Source: Stichopus chloronotus (Eukaryota; Echinodermata; Holothuroidea; Aspidochirotida; Stichopodidae). Taken from it: a stretch of DNA of 64,000 nt. Location: NCBI GenBank assembly GCA_021234535.1, contig SFZH01000008.1:20251358-20315357 (forward strand), read 5' to 3'. Positions 53,701-61,215 of the stretch are shown here, piece by piece. The position numbers were made by a program, and so were the translations under genes. The notes under the pieces are model-generated. The model was not told where the DNA came from and searched no databases. It worked only from the letters and a program-made list of their open reading frames with translations. Each line of letters opens with the position of its first letter. Within the stretch, counting starts at the first letter, position 1.

Positions 53701-54067
53701 AATTTAAAAACTAGATGTGGTACTTTTTAACTGTTTATGGTAAACTTTGTCCTTATTTCGTAATCAAGGCCACTGAATGTGCGAGCCTATGTGTATTACT
53801 ATACATACCTCTGTTGATTTGGCCTAACAGTATTCCGACCACAATTGTCAAACACAATAAGAGGAAGACCACCAGCAATATCAGTTTCTTCTCCAGTCTC
53901 GTTTTTCTCCTATTCATGATTCCTTTCCCGTTTCCATTTTTGTCGATCATTCTGATTTCTGTCCCCGTCGACTCCAAGTCGAACTGGTACACCGTCTCTT
54001 TCTTGCAGTCGCCATTTTGAAGGTTGTCATATTTGACGCTCACCGAGTTAATCTTGTCCGAATTCAT
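11638..54067 (-). CDS. M13-family (neprilysin/endothelin-converting-enzyme-like) zinc metallopeptidase, whole coding span
   Basis: A type II membrane ectopeptidase assembled from 20 well-supported exons. The 5' exon encodes a cytoplasmic tail of about 60 residues and one hydrophobic anchor. Nineteen exons (30420 down to 11638) encode 702 ectodomain residues, so the total is about 790 plus any stem exons, close to the roughly 750 usual for neprilysin. Diagnostic motifs in order: [80 protein letters not shown] (zinc ligands and catalytic Glu), ENIADNGG (third zinc ligand), MHPPGQIR (substrate-site His and Arg), [13 protein letters not shown]. The family cleaves small peptides outside the cell. 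No catalytic residue is missing and all 18 ectodomain junctions keep frame. The paralogue (MME, MMEL, ECE) cannot be settled from one sequence. The link between anchor and ectodomain is incomplete. Confidence 0.93.
12461..12537 (-). CDS. M13 peptidase ectodomain exon 18
   Basis: This 77-nt exon (CTTTCCAG acceptor, TTAG|GTACGC donor) encodes [19 protein letters not shown] then HPPGQIR. The FWC block and the MHPPG-QIR block match the neprilysin region holding the transition-state His and the Arg that binds the substrate carboxylate. It enters in phase 0 and leaves in phase 2. Confidence 0.95.
13458..13556 (-). CDS. M13 peptidase ectodomain exon 17
   Basis: This 99-nt exon encodes 33 residues, [19 protein letters not shown] followed by [18 protein letters not shown] and FF-x-NFAQ are conserved positions just before the WC motif. 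The acceptor is TTTCATTTAG and the donor CAA|GTGAGT, with phase 0 at both ends. Confidence 0.95.
14033..14098 (-). CDS. M13 peptidase ectodomain exon 16 (ENIADNGG, third zinc ligand)
   Basis: This 66-nt exon encodes [20 protein letters not shown] then YE. The Glu of ENIAD is the third zinc ligand in M13 and the following Asp is the conserved second-shell residue. It is phase 0 at both ends; the donor is GAG|GTAACA. Confidence 0.97.
14304..14434 (-). CDS. M13 peptidase ectodomain exon 15
   Basis: This 131-nt exon (TTGCAG acceptor, AAT|GTAAGT donor) contains [19 protein letters not shown] followed by [14 protein letters not shown]. The GDL-x-x-WWT and QCMV-x-QY blocks match neprilysin. It begins by completing the Gly codon of FDDKG and ends in phase 0. 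Confidence 0.96.
14728..14795 (-). CDS. M13 peptidase ectodomain exon 14 (HExxH zinc site)
   Basis: This 68-nt exon encodes [20 protein letters not shown] then DK. HELSH supplies two zinc-ligand histidines and the catalytic Glu. The preceding NYGGIG and following HAFDD agree with M13. Phase 2 in, phase 1 out. The intron before exon 15 is 293 nt. Confidence 0.98.
15358..15409 (-). CDS. M13 peptidase ectodomain exon 13
   Basis: This 52-nt exon, too short for ordinary ORF finding, encodes [27 protein letters not shown] is the most conserved M13 block ahead of the zinc site. The CTTCTGTAG acceptor and AAA|GTGAGT donor keep frame on both sides. Confidence 0.97.
16543..16705 (-). CDS. M13 peptidase ectodomain exon 12 (VNAFY)
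   Basis: This 163-nt exon encodes [16 protein letters not shown] through [16 protein letters not shown] is the substrate main-chain-binding motif of M13. The acceptor is TTCTACAG and the donor ATCA|GTAAGT. It enters phase 0 and leaves phase 1; the split codon reads Arg just before FPAG. Confidence 0.96.
16971..17109. repeat. Local tandem duplication (about 65-68 bp, two copies)
   Basis: Copies at 16971-17038 and 17045-17109 both begin GACTTTCAACCATGTCGTAA and both end near CATGATCTCCTATAATCT. They differ by a short indel and a few substitutions. They lie in the intron between ectodomain exons 12 and 11, starting 27 bases beyond exon 11's end at 17137. Confidence 0.9.
17137..17214 (-). CDS. 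M13 peptidase ectodomain exon 11
   Basis: This 78-nt exon encodes [20 protein letters not shown] then NERYRS. The AI-x-E-x-IGY block is conserved in M13. N-I-T is a potential N-glycosylation site. Phase 0 at both ends; donor TCG|GTGAGT. Confidence 0.93.
18064..18162 (-). CDS. M13 peptidase ectodomain exon 10
   Basis: This 99-nt exon encodes [20 protein letters not shown] then [13 protein letters not shown]. The WMD-x-x-TK-x-x-A block is typical of the family and NAT is a possible glycosylation site. The acceptor is CAATTCAG and the donor AAG|GTGTAA is weaker than its neighbours. Phase 0 at both ends. Confidence 0.93.
18581..19520. repeat. Degenerate tandem repeat, about 140-150-bp unit, about six copies
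   Basis: Units beginning near 18581, 18831, 18968, 19126, 19273 and 19411 share CAAATGACCTTTGACYTC, a CCACCAAAA block, CATCTACT, CAATCCACAC, an ATGAGATCA-like block and GGTTACCCTTCTGGAGATAT. They are non-coding and lie in the intron between ectodomain exons 10 and 9. A 95-codon ORF here is a by-product of the repeat. Confidence 0.85.
20431..20653 (-). CDS. M13 peptidase ectodomain exon 9
   Basis: At 223 nt this is the largest ectodomain exon. It starts [20 protein letters not shown] and contains a [20 protein letters not shown] block and [19 protein letters not shown]-x-x-W and RW-x-x-C are conserved family positions. The acceptor is CCTTTCCAG and the donor ACG|GTCAGT. The first base completes an Arg codon. 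Confidence 0.95.
21520..21650 (-). CDS. M13 peptidase ectodomain exon 8
   Basis: This 131-nt exon starts [20 protein letters not shown] and ends [10 protein letters not shown] plus two bases. The F-x-WL-x-YF block is conserved in M13. The acceptor is GTTTTTCAG; the donor AAAAG|GTTTAA is weak at +5, but frame continuity with exon 9 supports it. Confidence 0.93.
23050..23136 (-). CDS. M13 peptidase ectodomain exon 7
   Basis: This 87-nt exon encodes [20 protein letters not shown] then [14 protein letters not shown] with a following L is the conserved M13 segment. The acceptor is CCTCACAG and the donor TCG|GTAACT. Phase 0 at both ends. Confidence 0.93.
25537..25659 (-). CDS. M13 peptidase ectodomain exon 6
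   Basis: This 123-nt exon encodes [20 protein letters not shown] followed by [21 protein letters not shown]. The Y-x-x-FM-x-x-IA and LNFE-x-x-IA positions match the helical region of neprilysin. The acceptor is TTTCTTTCCAG and the donor GAG|GTTCGT. Phase 0 at both ends. Confidence 0.92.
26568..26636 (-). CDS. M13 peptidase ectodomain exon 5
   Basis: This 69-nt exon encodes [20 protein letters not shown] then THR. IDQP-x-LGL is a conserved M13 signature and NTT is a potential glycosylation site. The acceptor is TTTCTTAG and the donor AGG|GTGAGA. Phase 0 at both ends. Confidence 0.95.
27653..27861 (-). CDS. M13 peptidase ectodomain exon 4
   Basis: This 209-nt exon begins (D)[20 protein letters not shown] and continues through a [19 protein letters not shown] end. 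G-x-EPL and GGWPV are conserved family blocks. The acceptor is TTTTATTCCAG and the donor ACA|GTAAGG. The split Asp codon joins exon 3. Confidence 0.95.
28417..28500 (-). CDS. M13 peptidase ectodomain exon 3
   Basis: This 84-nt exon encodes [20 protein letters not shown] then [15 protein letters not shown] is the conserved Cys-containing block near the N-terminal part of M13 ectodomains. The acceptor is AACTTTCCAG and the donor GAAG|GTAAGC. Phase 1 at both ends. Confidence 0.95.
29926..30087 (-). CDS. M13 peptidase ectodomain exon 2
   Basis: This 162-nt exon contains [19 protein letters not shown] then [18 protein letters not shown]-x-DFY-x-x-CGGW is the defining N-terminal block of the M13 ectodomain. 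The acceptor is ACACACGCAG and the donor AAAG|GTGAAT. Phase 1 at both ends. Confidence 0.97.
30332..30420 (-). CDS. M13 peptidase ectodomain exon 1
   Basis: This 89-nt exon encodes [20 protein letters not shown] then [12 protein letters not shown]-x-x-CV is the first conserved Cys pair of M13 proteins and NVS is a possible glycosylation site. The acceptor is GTCTTTTCAG and the donor ACAG|GTACG. It starts with one base that must complete a codon, so its upstream partner must end in phase 2; no such exon was clearly identified. Confidence 0.93.
31657..31695 (-). CDS. Candidate stem micro-exon C of the M13 peptidase (39 nt)
   Basis: A strong polypyrimidine acceptor (CTTCCCCTTTCCACAG) precedes 39 nt and a GCAG|GTTAGC donor follows. 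In phase 1 it reads [13 protein letters not shown], a hydrophilic S/T/G-rich peptide suited to a membrane-proximal stem. All three frames are open, so the phase is not fixed by the exon itself. Its length is a multiple of three, so inclusion or skipping would keep frame. Confidence 0.5.
33305..33334. repeat. Perfect 13-bp hairpin, 4-nt loop
   Basis: TTTATTTGTTTCT (33305-33317) and its exact complement (33322-33334) flank the loop GACA. It lies between stem candidates B and C. No downstream U-tract or gene end suggests a terminator role. Confidence 0.9.
35076..35120 (-). CDS. Candidate stem micro-exon B of the M13 peptidase (45 nt)
   Basis: A CACAG acceptor and an ACAG|GTATGA donor bound 45 nt. 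In phase 1 it reads [15 protein letters not shown], acidic and Thr-rich. The phase-2 reading has a stop and phase 0 gives a Pro/Lys-rich peptide, so phase 1, which matches the anchor exon, is favoured. The polypyrimidine tract is moderate. Confidence 0.5.
36226..36270 (-). CDS. Candidate stem micro-exon A of the M13 peptidase (45 nt)
   Basis: A TTACACAG acceptor and a CGAG|GTATGA donor bound 45 nt. In phase 1 it reads [15 protein letters not shown], a charged linker; the phase-2 reading is stopped. It has the same length and phase behaviour as candidate B and the same CACAG acceptor ending as B and C. Confidence 0.5.
41748..41816. repeat. (TA)n / TATG microsatellite
   Basis: About 70 bp of alternating AT with TATG/TACA interruptions, open on both strands as tyrosine/isoleucine-rich spurious ORFs. 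Confidence 0.95.
44155..44430. repeat. Dispersed repeat family, copy 2 (partner at about 10767-11010)
   Basis: Same order and orientation of blocks as the 10.8-kb copy, including CTTGAGCAACAGATTACT, GTGTCCACAAAT and AAACAAACGTCC. It is diverged and non-coding. Confidence 0.6.
45120..45760. repeat. Dispersed repeat with internal repeats (inverted partner at about 60330-60760)
   Basis: Three similar blocks of the form CACCCAGAGATATGCTAAAACCTCA recur near 45340, 45450 and 45650, each followed by a TTTGCCCCTGGACCCC-like or related block. The minus strand at 60.3-60.8 kb carries the same words, including TTCTGTTCTAGGAAGTYCATG. No ORF is convincing. Confidence 0.75.
46287..47600 (-). mobile_element. 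Degenerate DIRS-like tyrosine-recombinase retrotransposon fragment
   Basis: Minus-strand segments in at least three frames align in order with DIRS-type pol. About 47240-47509 resembles the end of RT/RNase H ([11 protein letters not shown], then an [11 protein letters not shown] block). About 47060-47290 is a linker ([11 protein letters not shown], then TLRTYNS). 46707-47036 includes [19 protein letters not shown] and [10 protein letters not shown]. 46580-46849 includes [18 protein letters not shown], the first catalytic-Arg region. 46287-46583 carries a [20 protein letters not shown] stretch like the second catalytic region. Stops and frameshifts interrupt every part, the RT core is missing and the HxxR motif is altered. 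GC content is visibly higher than in flanking DNA. It is in the same orientation as the host gene. Family assignment rests on motif recognition. Confidence 0.8.
46707..47036 (-). pseudogene. Tyrosine recombinase N-terminal part of the DIRS-like remnant
   Basis: A 109-codon open stretch contains the SAM-like N-terminal recombinase blocks ([17 protein letters not shown], then [20 protein letters not shown]). The catalytic domain continues in another frame at 46580-46849, so this gene is broken and inactive. Confidence 0.7.
49620..50065. repeat. Degenerate minisatellite, GGTGGTGAATTCACTGGTGA-like unit
   Basis: About 20 diverged units of roughly 20-24 bp repeat the core GGTGAATTCACTGG. Embedded EcoRI palindromes (GAATTC) recur about eight times in 450 bp. 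The lone short ORF across it is repeat-derived. Confidence 0.85.
50790..50869 (-). other. Exon-like stretch in the large intron (unassigned)
   Basis: A good acceptor with branch-point-like upstream sequence (TTTATTTTAGCCATTTGTTGCAG) precedes an open phase-1 reading that begins [20 protein letters not shown] and stays open to a TGA near 50717. Possible donors are AAT|GTGAGA (74 nt) and GAG|GTGGCT (81 nt, frame-preserving). I do not recognise the peptide. It could be an alternative stem exon, an alternative terminal exon or chance. Confidence 0.25.
53809..54067 (-). CDS. M13 peptidase 5' coding exon: cytoplasmic tail and transmembrane anchor
   Basis: The ATG at 54067 begins 86 codons plus one base, ending at AGAG|GTATGT. 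Residues 1-60 are polar, with Asp/Lys/Asn/Gly-rich sequence and a basic RRKTRLEKK stretch just before the membrane. Residues 62-81 ([20 protein letters not shown]) form one hydrophobic segment with no signal-peptidase-like site. Basic residues on the N-terminal side predict a type II topology (N inside), as in neprilysin and ECE. Assignment to the downstream peptidase rests on topology, orientation and the absence of another recipient gene; no conserved M13 motif is inside this exon. Confidence 0.8.
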
Positions 54068-57000
54068 GATCGATTAAAACACCTGTCAAATATGTCAAAG
54101 AAATACATAACAAGTCTGTGACAAGCATATGATGGAGGGTTTGGTGTCTTAAAGATTCCTTTTCGGTTAGTCTTTGTACGGTATTCTTGTTGGACTATAT
54201 AAAGACTTGCCGCATAAACCAGTTGGATCTGCAGTGACTGTTACTTCAACAGTTATATAACGTTAACCTCTTTTCGTTTTCCTTTGGATAAGAACAACTC
54301 CAAACTCTGCCTTTTCCTACGTTCGTCGACACAAAATTAAGCTGAATGTCCTACATGAAAACTAACAAAAAGGACTTCCGACGAGAAATATGACAACTTT
54401 AAAGTCATGATGGCATCGTCAAGGCGTCTCGTGTTTACGATTGTTGCATCGATCACGTGATCTGGCGCTACATGCAAAAGCTGCAAGAAAACTGTCAAAT
54501 CTACTGCAAGATTCGAATTTGATAACAGAACTGAAGGTTACTGTTTAATCGTTTCGATTGTTCTTTCCGTCTTCTAATGGAAGCTTGCTGAATACACATT
54601 CCACATGTTGCTAGTATGCAGAGGATATATCGAGGTCACTTTGCCTGCATGATGCCTTTAGCGGTACAATTACGTCACAATGAAGGCCAAATACCTCATT
54701 CTTTTATGAATACCCAATGGACTTTTTTTCTTCTCTATATTGAAAGAATACAGCGGGAGACACAAACGATGCCAAAGTTTAAGAAAAACTTTGCAAAATT
54801 GTTGTCGTCGAGACGACGTGGCGGTTTAAACTGATTTGGGTAAAGCGATCGAACGCACCGCTGTTTTATACGAGTGAGTGAGCGGTGATGAAAAGTTCAT
54901 GAGCACCGCTATTGGATCAATCGATAAACTAAAGCACACCAGAGGGTAAATAAATGTTACGTTCAAAAAAAAAGAAAAAAGATAAAGCAAAGGAAATTTT
55001 TCTACGATATATTAAACATGAAAACAATATTGTTATTTTTTATCTTCGTTATTTCTTGGTGAATTATAACTACGATCCTTATCTGATAACGGCGACTCTA
55101 CAATCTGCGGTATGTGGCACTACCAACGAAATGAATCTGAATCAAAATTATTAAAATTTATTATTTAACCTCCATGATCAATCAGTCACTGAATATCTAT
55201 TTATACTTTGATTATTATTTTTCCCCCTATCGGAGAAAAATATTGATCGACAACAGCGATGGCCACCTCCTTAACGTTTTAAGAATGGGCAAGCCTACGT
55301 CATACAGATTCATTCACGTCATATCGTGTCAGTAATTTATGCCGGCGAGGTGAAAGATCACAAGTAAATGGACAGATATCTATCTGCAACAATATGTTTA
55401 ACGATATTTAGAAAAGGATTTCCTTCCCTTATCCATTGAGAATGTCGACTTTACCCTGTACAACAAAAGGAGGTAAGATGGAGAAACATATTTTAGGACT
55501 ACAGCGGGCCGATGGTAGTATAAGGTCAGTTGGTTAAGTGGAGGGACTTTTTATCTATACAATTTAATCTCCAGTAAATGCCTGAACCAGTTTGTTATTT
55601 ATTACTGTCATGGCAAATGACTGTGTATCACGAGTTAATTGACATGTTACGTTCATATATCACTTGCAGACACGGTAATGGAATACGGGAGTGAATAGTC
55701 ATAAAACTAAGGAATATCTACGAAAACTGCACAAATATCCTTCTTTAAGAACTTTACAGAGAAAAAGTGTAATTGTTGGCACTCAAGTCTATGAAATCTT
55801 AAACAAGTCTGTGAATAATCTTCATGGACACATGCGCTCTGCGACCTGTGAAAGGTTGTAATGACTAGGGGTGTTGCATTCTTGTACAACAGGTTTTGAA
55901 ATTATCTGTTGTGACTCTTTTGTTTCAGCCAAAAATAATTACTTTCCAAGTAATAGTTGATGTAGCCATTGATAGCAATGTAGACATTCCTAGCAGCGTA
56001 AACAATATGTTGAGGCGTAAACGCAGGTTATTTATATTATCGGTACGCCATGTCGCTCAGTTGGTAGTTTAAAAAAATAACTTAGCTTATAAGTTCTCTA
56101 TTGTCAATGTCAAGTTACACTTTACGCTTAAGTCCGAAAGTTTTGCAACAAATCGACTTAGCCTTCGTACTCGTGTCAACCAATCGATTCTGTTTCAACA
56201 TTCTGCTCAAAGAGTATCGCGACGTGTCCCCCCCCCCCCCCCTCCCGAAAAGGTTCGCTTGAAGGATGAAATATACAACTGGTCAATATCGATTCAAAGC
56301 TATATATATTTACACACTTCAGGAGATGATTTCGTGCCCAGTAACAAACTTTACTAAACTAATGCGATATACAACCCAAACTAATGCGATTTAATTTAGT
56401 ACCTTTGTGTCGTTCACACAACATCCATCTTGGCCGGGGATTTCCTTTAGGGTTCAACGTCTTTCGTAAGCATTTTTACGTGGCTTAATGAAAGGTTATT
56501 CAACCCTGTACTGTGAATTAAAAGAAGGTTTAATGTACGATCCGGGGTTAAAGCAGCTGGATATGCTGCTATTCCTGCATTTTCCAAAGTACACCAAAGA
56601 CTGGTCATACTTCTTACAGTTGCATAAAGTTATAAAAACTCCTGTGCATAGGTATATTTGTCTACGTATGGCCTAATGTCTTAAGAAAAGACGTTTGTAT
56701 AGAAGTTTCGTTGTAGCAGTGTTCACACGTAAATGCCGCACATTTACCACAGGGTCCAGTTCCGCTAACTTTTTAGCCGAAAAACCTGAATCGATATCTT
56801 TTTTACCGTAATTGACACTCTAATTGATGAATTAATGAAACCATCAGTGAAACAAACCTGGCATAGCAAGTTATTAACCACATTGATGTTAAAATGACAG
56901 AAAATGATGTGAGATTAACCGCAAAGGCTATTTTTCCTTCAAAAAGCACATCCTACTTTAATACAAGCGATGTAAGAGGGCGCATTCCGAGTATATCCAG

Positions 57001-60000
57001 TGATTAACCACAGAAGAGTGCATTATCCTCCAGTTCATGCACAGGTTCAAAGTTGACCCTTGTTCATTTATACAATGCGAGATTTTGATGAAAAAGAAGA
57101 AAACGAAAAGAAAATGGGTTGGTTAATAATCGCATTTCCATCGAAAACGAACACCGAGAAAAGGTTAACACGATTCACAATATGTCAACAATGTTCGTGA
57201 GCTGTATATCATAGACAAAGTACCAACATCGTTTTTTTTTGTTTTTTTTTTTTATCGAACCAGGGCCCTGGTCGATCTGGATCTATTGTATACACCCGTA
57301 GGTGATTTAACTCTAAAGCTGACCGTGTTTTATCCCTGACTGAAATGGGGCAATAGGAGTTGAGAATTATTACCACGTAAGAATGAATGACAGTTACATA
57401 TACAATTCACAGCGACATTCAAGTTCTAACCAAGTTAACATGACTCGCCAAGATCGGATTAAAAATTTGGGATTGTATTGTGTTTAGTATGCGTGGTATG
57501 ACGTTATACACATTGAAATTACCCCCAGTTCGTCCATGTGCTTTGAAGTAACGTAGCAACCAATGGATTTGTAAAAGTTCAGTTACTTATTCCTCAACCC
57601 CAGTTCTTCAACAAGATCAAAACAGTCTATAGCCTCTTATCGCAATTTTATTGGGCAGTATCATTGACACGTCGCGGATTATCCTGCAAAAAAAAAATCG
57701 ACAGCAAATTGTAAAGGACATATTTTGAGTTGACGGCGCCAGTTGATGTTTCCATGGTAACACCACGAGGCGGCACTAATGTAATATCACGGTTCCATAC
57801 AGCTGTATTTGATCATCGATCGTGGGAGTAACTCACACAACTGAACTGTGGAAGAAAAAACATAACAGTTGAGTTTAACGAGACCTTTGTAAGATTCACA
57901 ACGAAACTATCTGCATACCGATCCTAAAACGATACAAAACAAAAGCTACCTAAACGGTAAGTAGCAAAATAAAACCATGAGATATCCATGAAAATGTAGG
58001 ATTGTTTATAAAAAAAGGTTGCCACTTTTTCAATTTTAGGTTTGTACTGTTGTACTGTTGTAATGGATTGTTTTCTAGTCAGTTACTGTTACCCCTTTTA
58101 ATATCTACGAAAGGTCATGTACGGAAAGGTCATTAGCCCTTAGGCGTTTAATAATCATGTGATATTTAAAGGTCAATTCGGATAAGGCATCTGAAATCGT
58201 CTCGAAACAGTAACAACATAATGTCTTCACGACAAATATGTAAATCTAAACTAGTTGCCATGGCAACATAATGCGCTCCAGTATAGCGTGGATGAAAAGA
58301 CGAGATATTCGTCGCAATATAAGATTATAACAGAGGGAGCAGTACACATCTGTCGGGGATTTGTCCTTGATAGATAACTTGATTAATAAATACGTCCCGG
58401 CTCGCCCTGACCTTTGACATATGCGCATAGAGATGGGTCATCCAACGGAAATGACATCATCTGGTAGACTGTACGGTTGCTTTTGTCTTTTTTTCTTTTC
58501 TTACTTTTTCGGGAGGGGGGGGGGGTAGAATCAAATAGGCATATATATATATATATACACACACACAGTTTGCTATACACAGTTTGTTTCACCACGCAAA
58601 AGTTTGAAGGAAAAGTAAAACGTTAAAATGTTGCTCCTGGGGGCCTGATTAGCGCTTTAATATTCTACAGTGGTGCAATATCGGGCCCGACGGAAGGAGT
58701 GAAGAGGCTGGTAGGGGTACACACAACATGGTACACTGTGCTATGTAGTGTGACAATCTGTAAACAAAAGATCGTTATTTCCAAAGGCTTATTGAAGCCA
58801 ACTTGCCGAGCCGAGACAATTCAATACTTTTAACATGTTTGCGGAAAGGCCAGCGACAAAATGCTATCCTATGCAGAACTTAGTAGATGATTTATACTGA
58901 AGGGAAAATTGAAATCAACAAAGTAAGTTGCGTGACAATATCAACCTTTGATGAAGAGAAGCGATGAGGAGGCAGAGGAGGATGGAAGCTACTGACATGA
59001 ATTATGGCAAGAATAAAGTAATTTATAAAGAGGGCAATTATAGATTACAGAAAAGAGGGTAATTGCCAAAACGGTGATGATAATAACGGTAATTATAATC
59101 AAGGTAATTATCAGCCATTCATTTCCAATCGTCATTGTTTCCTCCAACCCCCTTCCCCTCCCCGTACCACCTTCCGCCAATCTTCGTTAGCCAAGTATAG
59201 GCTATGAACCCTCATGGAACTGCATGGAATTGCAACTTGTCGGACTACTGTATGTATAGGCCTAACGGCGGCCTAACTGCATCGATCGTTACAAAGGATT
59301 ATTCATGTGTTACGTTCGTTACCGGCAGGCCTAACGTGGGCCTGTCACGATATTACGCGGAGGTGAGATCGCACTACTGAATGTCTGCACGGCACGAAGG
59401 TTCACGTTTCACGTTTTAAATGCATATGGTTTGTCGTGGTTATTACATTTTAAAATGCGTTCAATCCGTCGGTGTTGGTAATGTTGCAAACTGCAATGAC
59501 CCCGGACTGTAACCACTTACAAAGGAGTCGGCCCTGATCAGATGTTGCGAGGCAAGTACAGTGTATCATTTATCAGCTTATCTCGAACATAGTTTACGTA
59601 CAGACAAAGGAGATTCATTTCACATGAAGGTAAACGACCGACTCAAAATGTTTAGAAGGGCTTCTAAAGCTCACACTATAGCTCCCCCACACGTGATTCT
59701 CACGCTCTTGAATTTGGTCTTTCACATCCATCGTTGATAAAAACATAGATGTTAAATCGGTGGAAACATTTAAGTTAGGGGCGATGTCCTTCATCTAGGA
59801 TAATGATCAATTTGAGGTGCTATGACTGGACAGAAAGGTGTCGCCATATTTGCTGGAATATATTTTGGTAGAAGATATAGACGTGAAGAGAGGATATGTC
59901 AATTTACGTTATGACAACATTTCGAGTTATTTCGAGATCGTGCGCACTGGAGATGATAGGGAGGGAGGGGGGACTAAAAAAGTTCTCTCATCAAGAAAAG

Positions 60001-60329
60001 TCTTCCCATGAGGGATCTCTCGGTACGCGATCATTGTTCTCGACCACTTTTAATCTATTTTTCTAAATACTTTGTATTTCGGGTTGGCAATCCACGAAAG
60101 CTCCACCGAGCTTCTTAATTGTTGTCACTCCCTAATCTCTTGTAAGCTGTTCACAGCTATCATCTATTATTTAATTGTACATTCATGTTTGAAGAGATTG
60201 AACTTTATTTCAAAGTTCAAGTTCAAGCATTACGGTGGAAATATCGAACATCGACTCGTTTGAATTCAGCAAAGCACTCACAGCCTGATACGGTATAGCA
60301 AACAGTCAGTGACGGCAAAGTACTTTAGA

Positions 60330-60760
60330 ATGGGGGAGGGGGAAGACACCGTGGGGGAAGGGCAAATTTAGCCAGTGGATTCTACTGACCCGTCTTAAGG
60401 TCCAGGGGCAAAGTCTCGGTGGGGTCAAGGGGGGGGGGTAAGTTCTGAGGTTTTAGCATTTCTCTGGGTGAAAAATAAAATCTCAGGAAAGGCATATTTT
60501 TGTTCAAAGTTCATCATTAACGCATAGATTCCAAACGATTTTATTTACTTCAGCTATTCTTCTCCGGGCCTCCAAGTAAGGTAAGACCATAGGGGGCAAA
60601 GGTTTTAACATATCTCTGAGTGAAAAATCACATGAACTTCCTAGAACAGAAAGATAAATCCAAAATTAGGAATTAATCAGGAAATAGACATATTCATATA
60701 TGTATTTGCCAGGTCACTTCAGCCCAGTGTGGGGGGGGGGGGGGGGGAGAAAAGACTGTG
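60330..60760. repeat. Inverted partner of the 45.1-45.8-kb repeat
   Basis: Read on the minus strand it gives TTCTGTTCTAGGAAGTTCATG, CACTCAGAGATATGTTAAAACC and TTTGCCCCTGGACC in the same relative order as at 45 kb. It ends at a 17-nt G run, where the 45-kb copy has a C run. Confidence 0.75.
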
Positions 60761-60799
60761 ACTGGAGCAACTACGCCCATCCCCCTTATAATCATATTC

Positions 60800-61215
60800 T
60801 ATGATGTATACCAAGTAGTGATCACAGCAAATGGTATAGACATCACAGCATACAGTACAGCCTAATCACAGCATATGCGATATAGTGCTCATAGCGTTCA
60901 CATGATACGGTACACGTAGAATTCGTGACAGTAGTCATAGCATATGGCATTGTACTCATATCACACGGTATAATACTTATAGCATATGTTACAGTACTAA
61001 TGGTATATGGTATGGTACTAACACTATATGGTGCTATCCTTACAGCATATAATACAGTAGTGGCAGCGTAAAATAATCATAGCATGTATGATATTGTAGG
61101 CAGAGGATCCATATGACTATTCATAGCATGGGCCTATTGTATAGCACTCACAGCATATTATGCTCATGTGTATACTTTCTATTATAGTTACACTCACGGC
61201 ATATTAAACTCTTAT
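60800..61215. repeat. Degenerate minisatellite, CATAGCATATGGTATAGTACT-like unit
   Basis: About 17 or more diverged units of roughly 20-24 bp alternate TCATAGCATATG and GGTATAGTACT words. Confidence 0.85.

Larger units (their letters stand above)
36271..53808 (-). other. Large 5' intron of the M13 peptidase gene
   Basis: This 17.5-kb interval lies between the anchor exon and stem candidate A. It contains a zero-length CAG|GTAATG splice-like site (38535/38536), the AT-repeat at 41.7 kb, repeat copies at 44.2 and 45.1-45.8 kb, a DIRS-like remnant at 46.3-47.6 kb, a minisatellite at 49.6-50.1 kb and an exon-like stretch near 50.8 kb. Other short ORFs, including 141 codons at 43475-43900, show no recognisable family. 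Confidence 0.6.

Noticed and set aside
56045..56100. tRNA-like A-box sequence (TGTCGCTCAGTTGGTAG)
   Set aside because: No matching anticodon arm, B box or acceptor stem could be found downstream; at most a decayed fragment.
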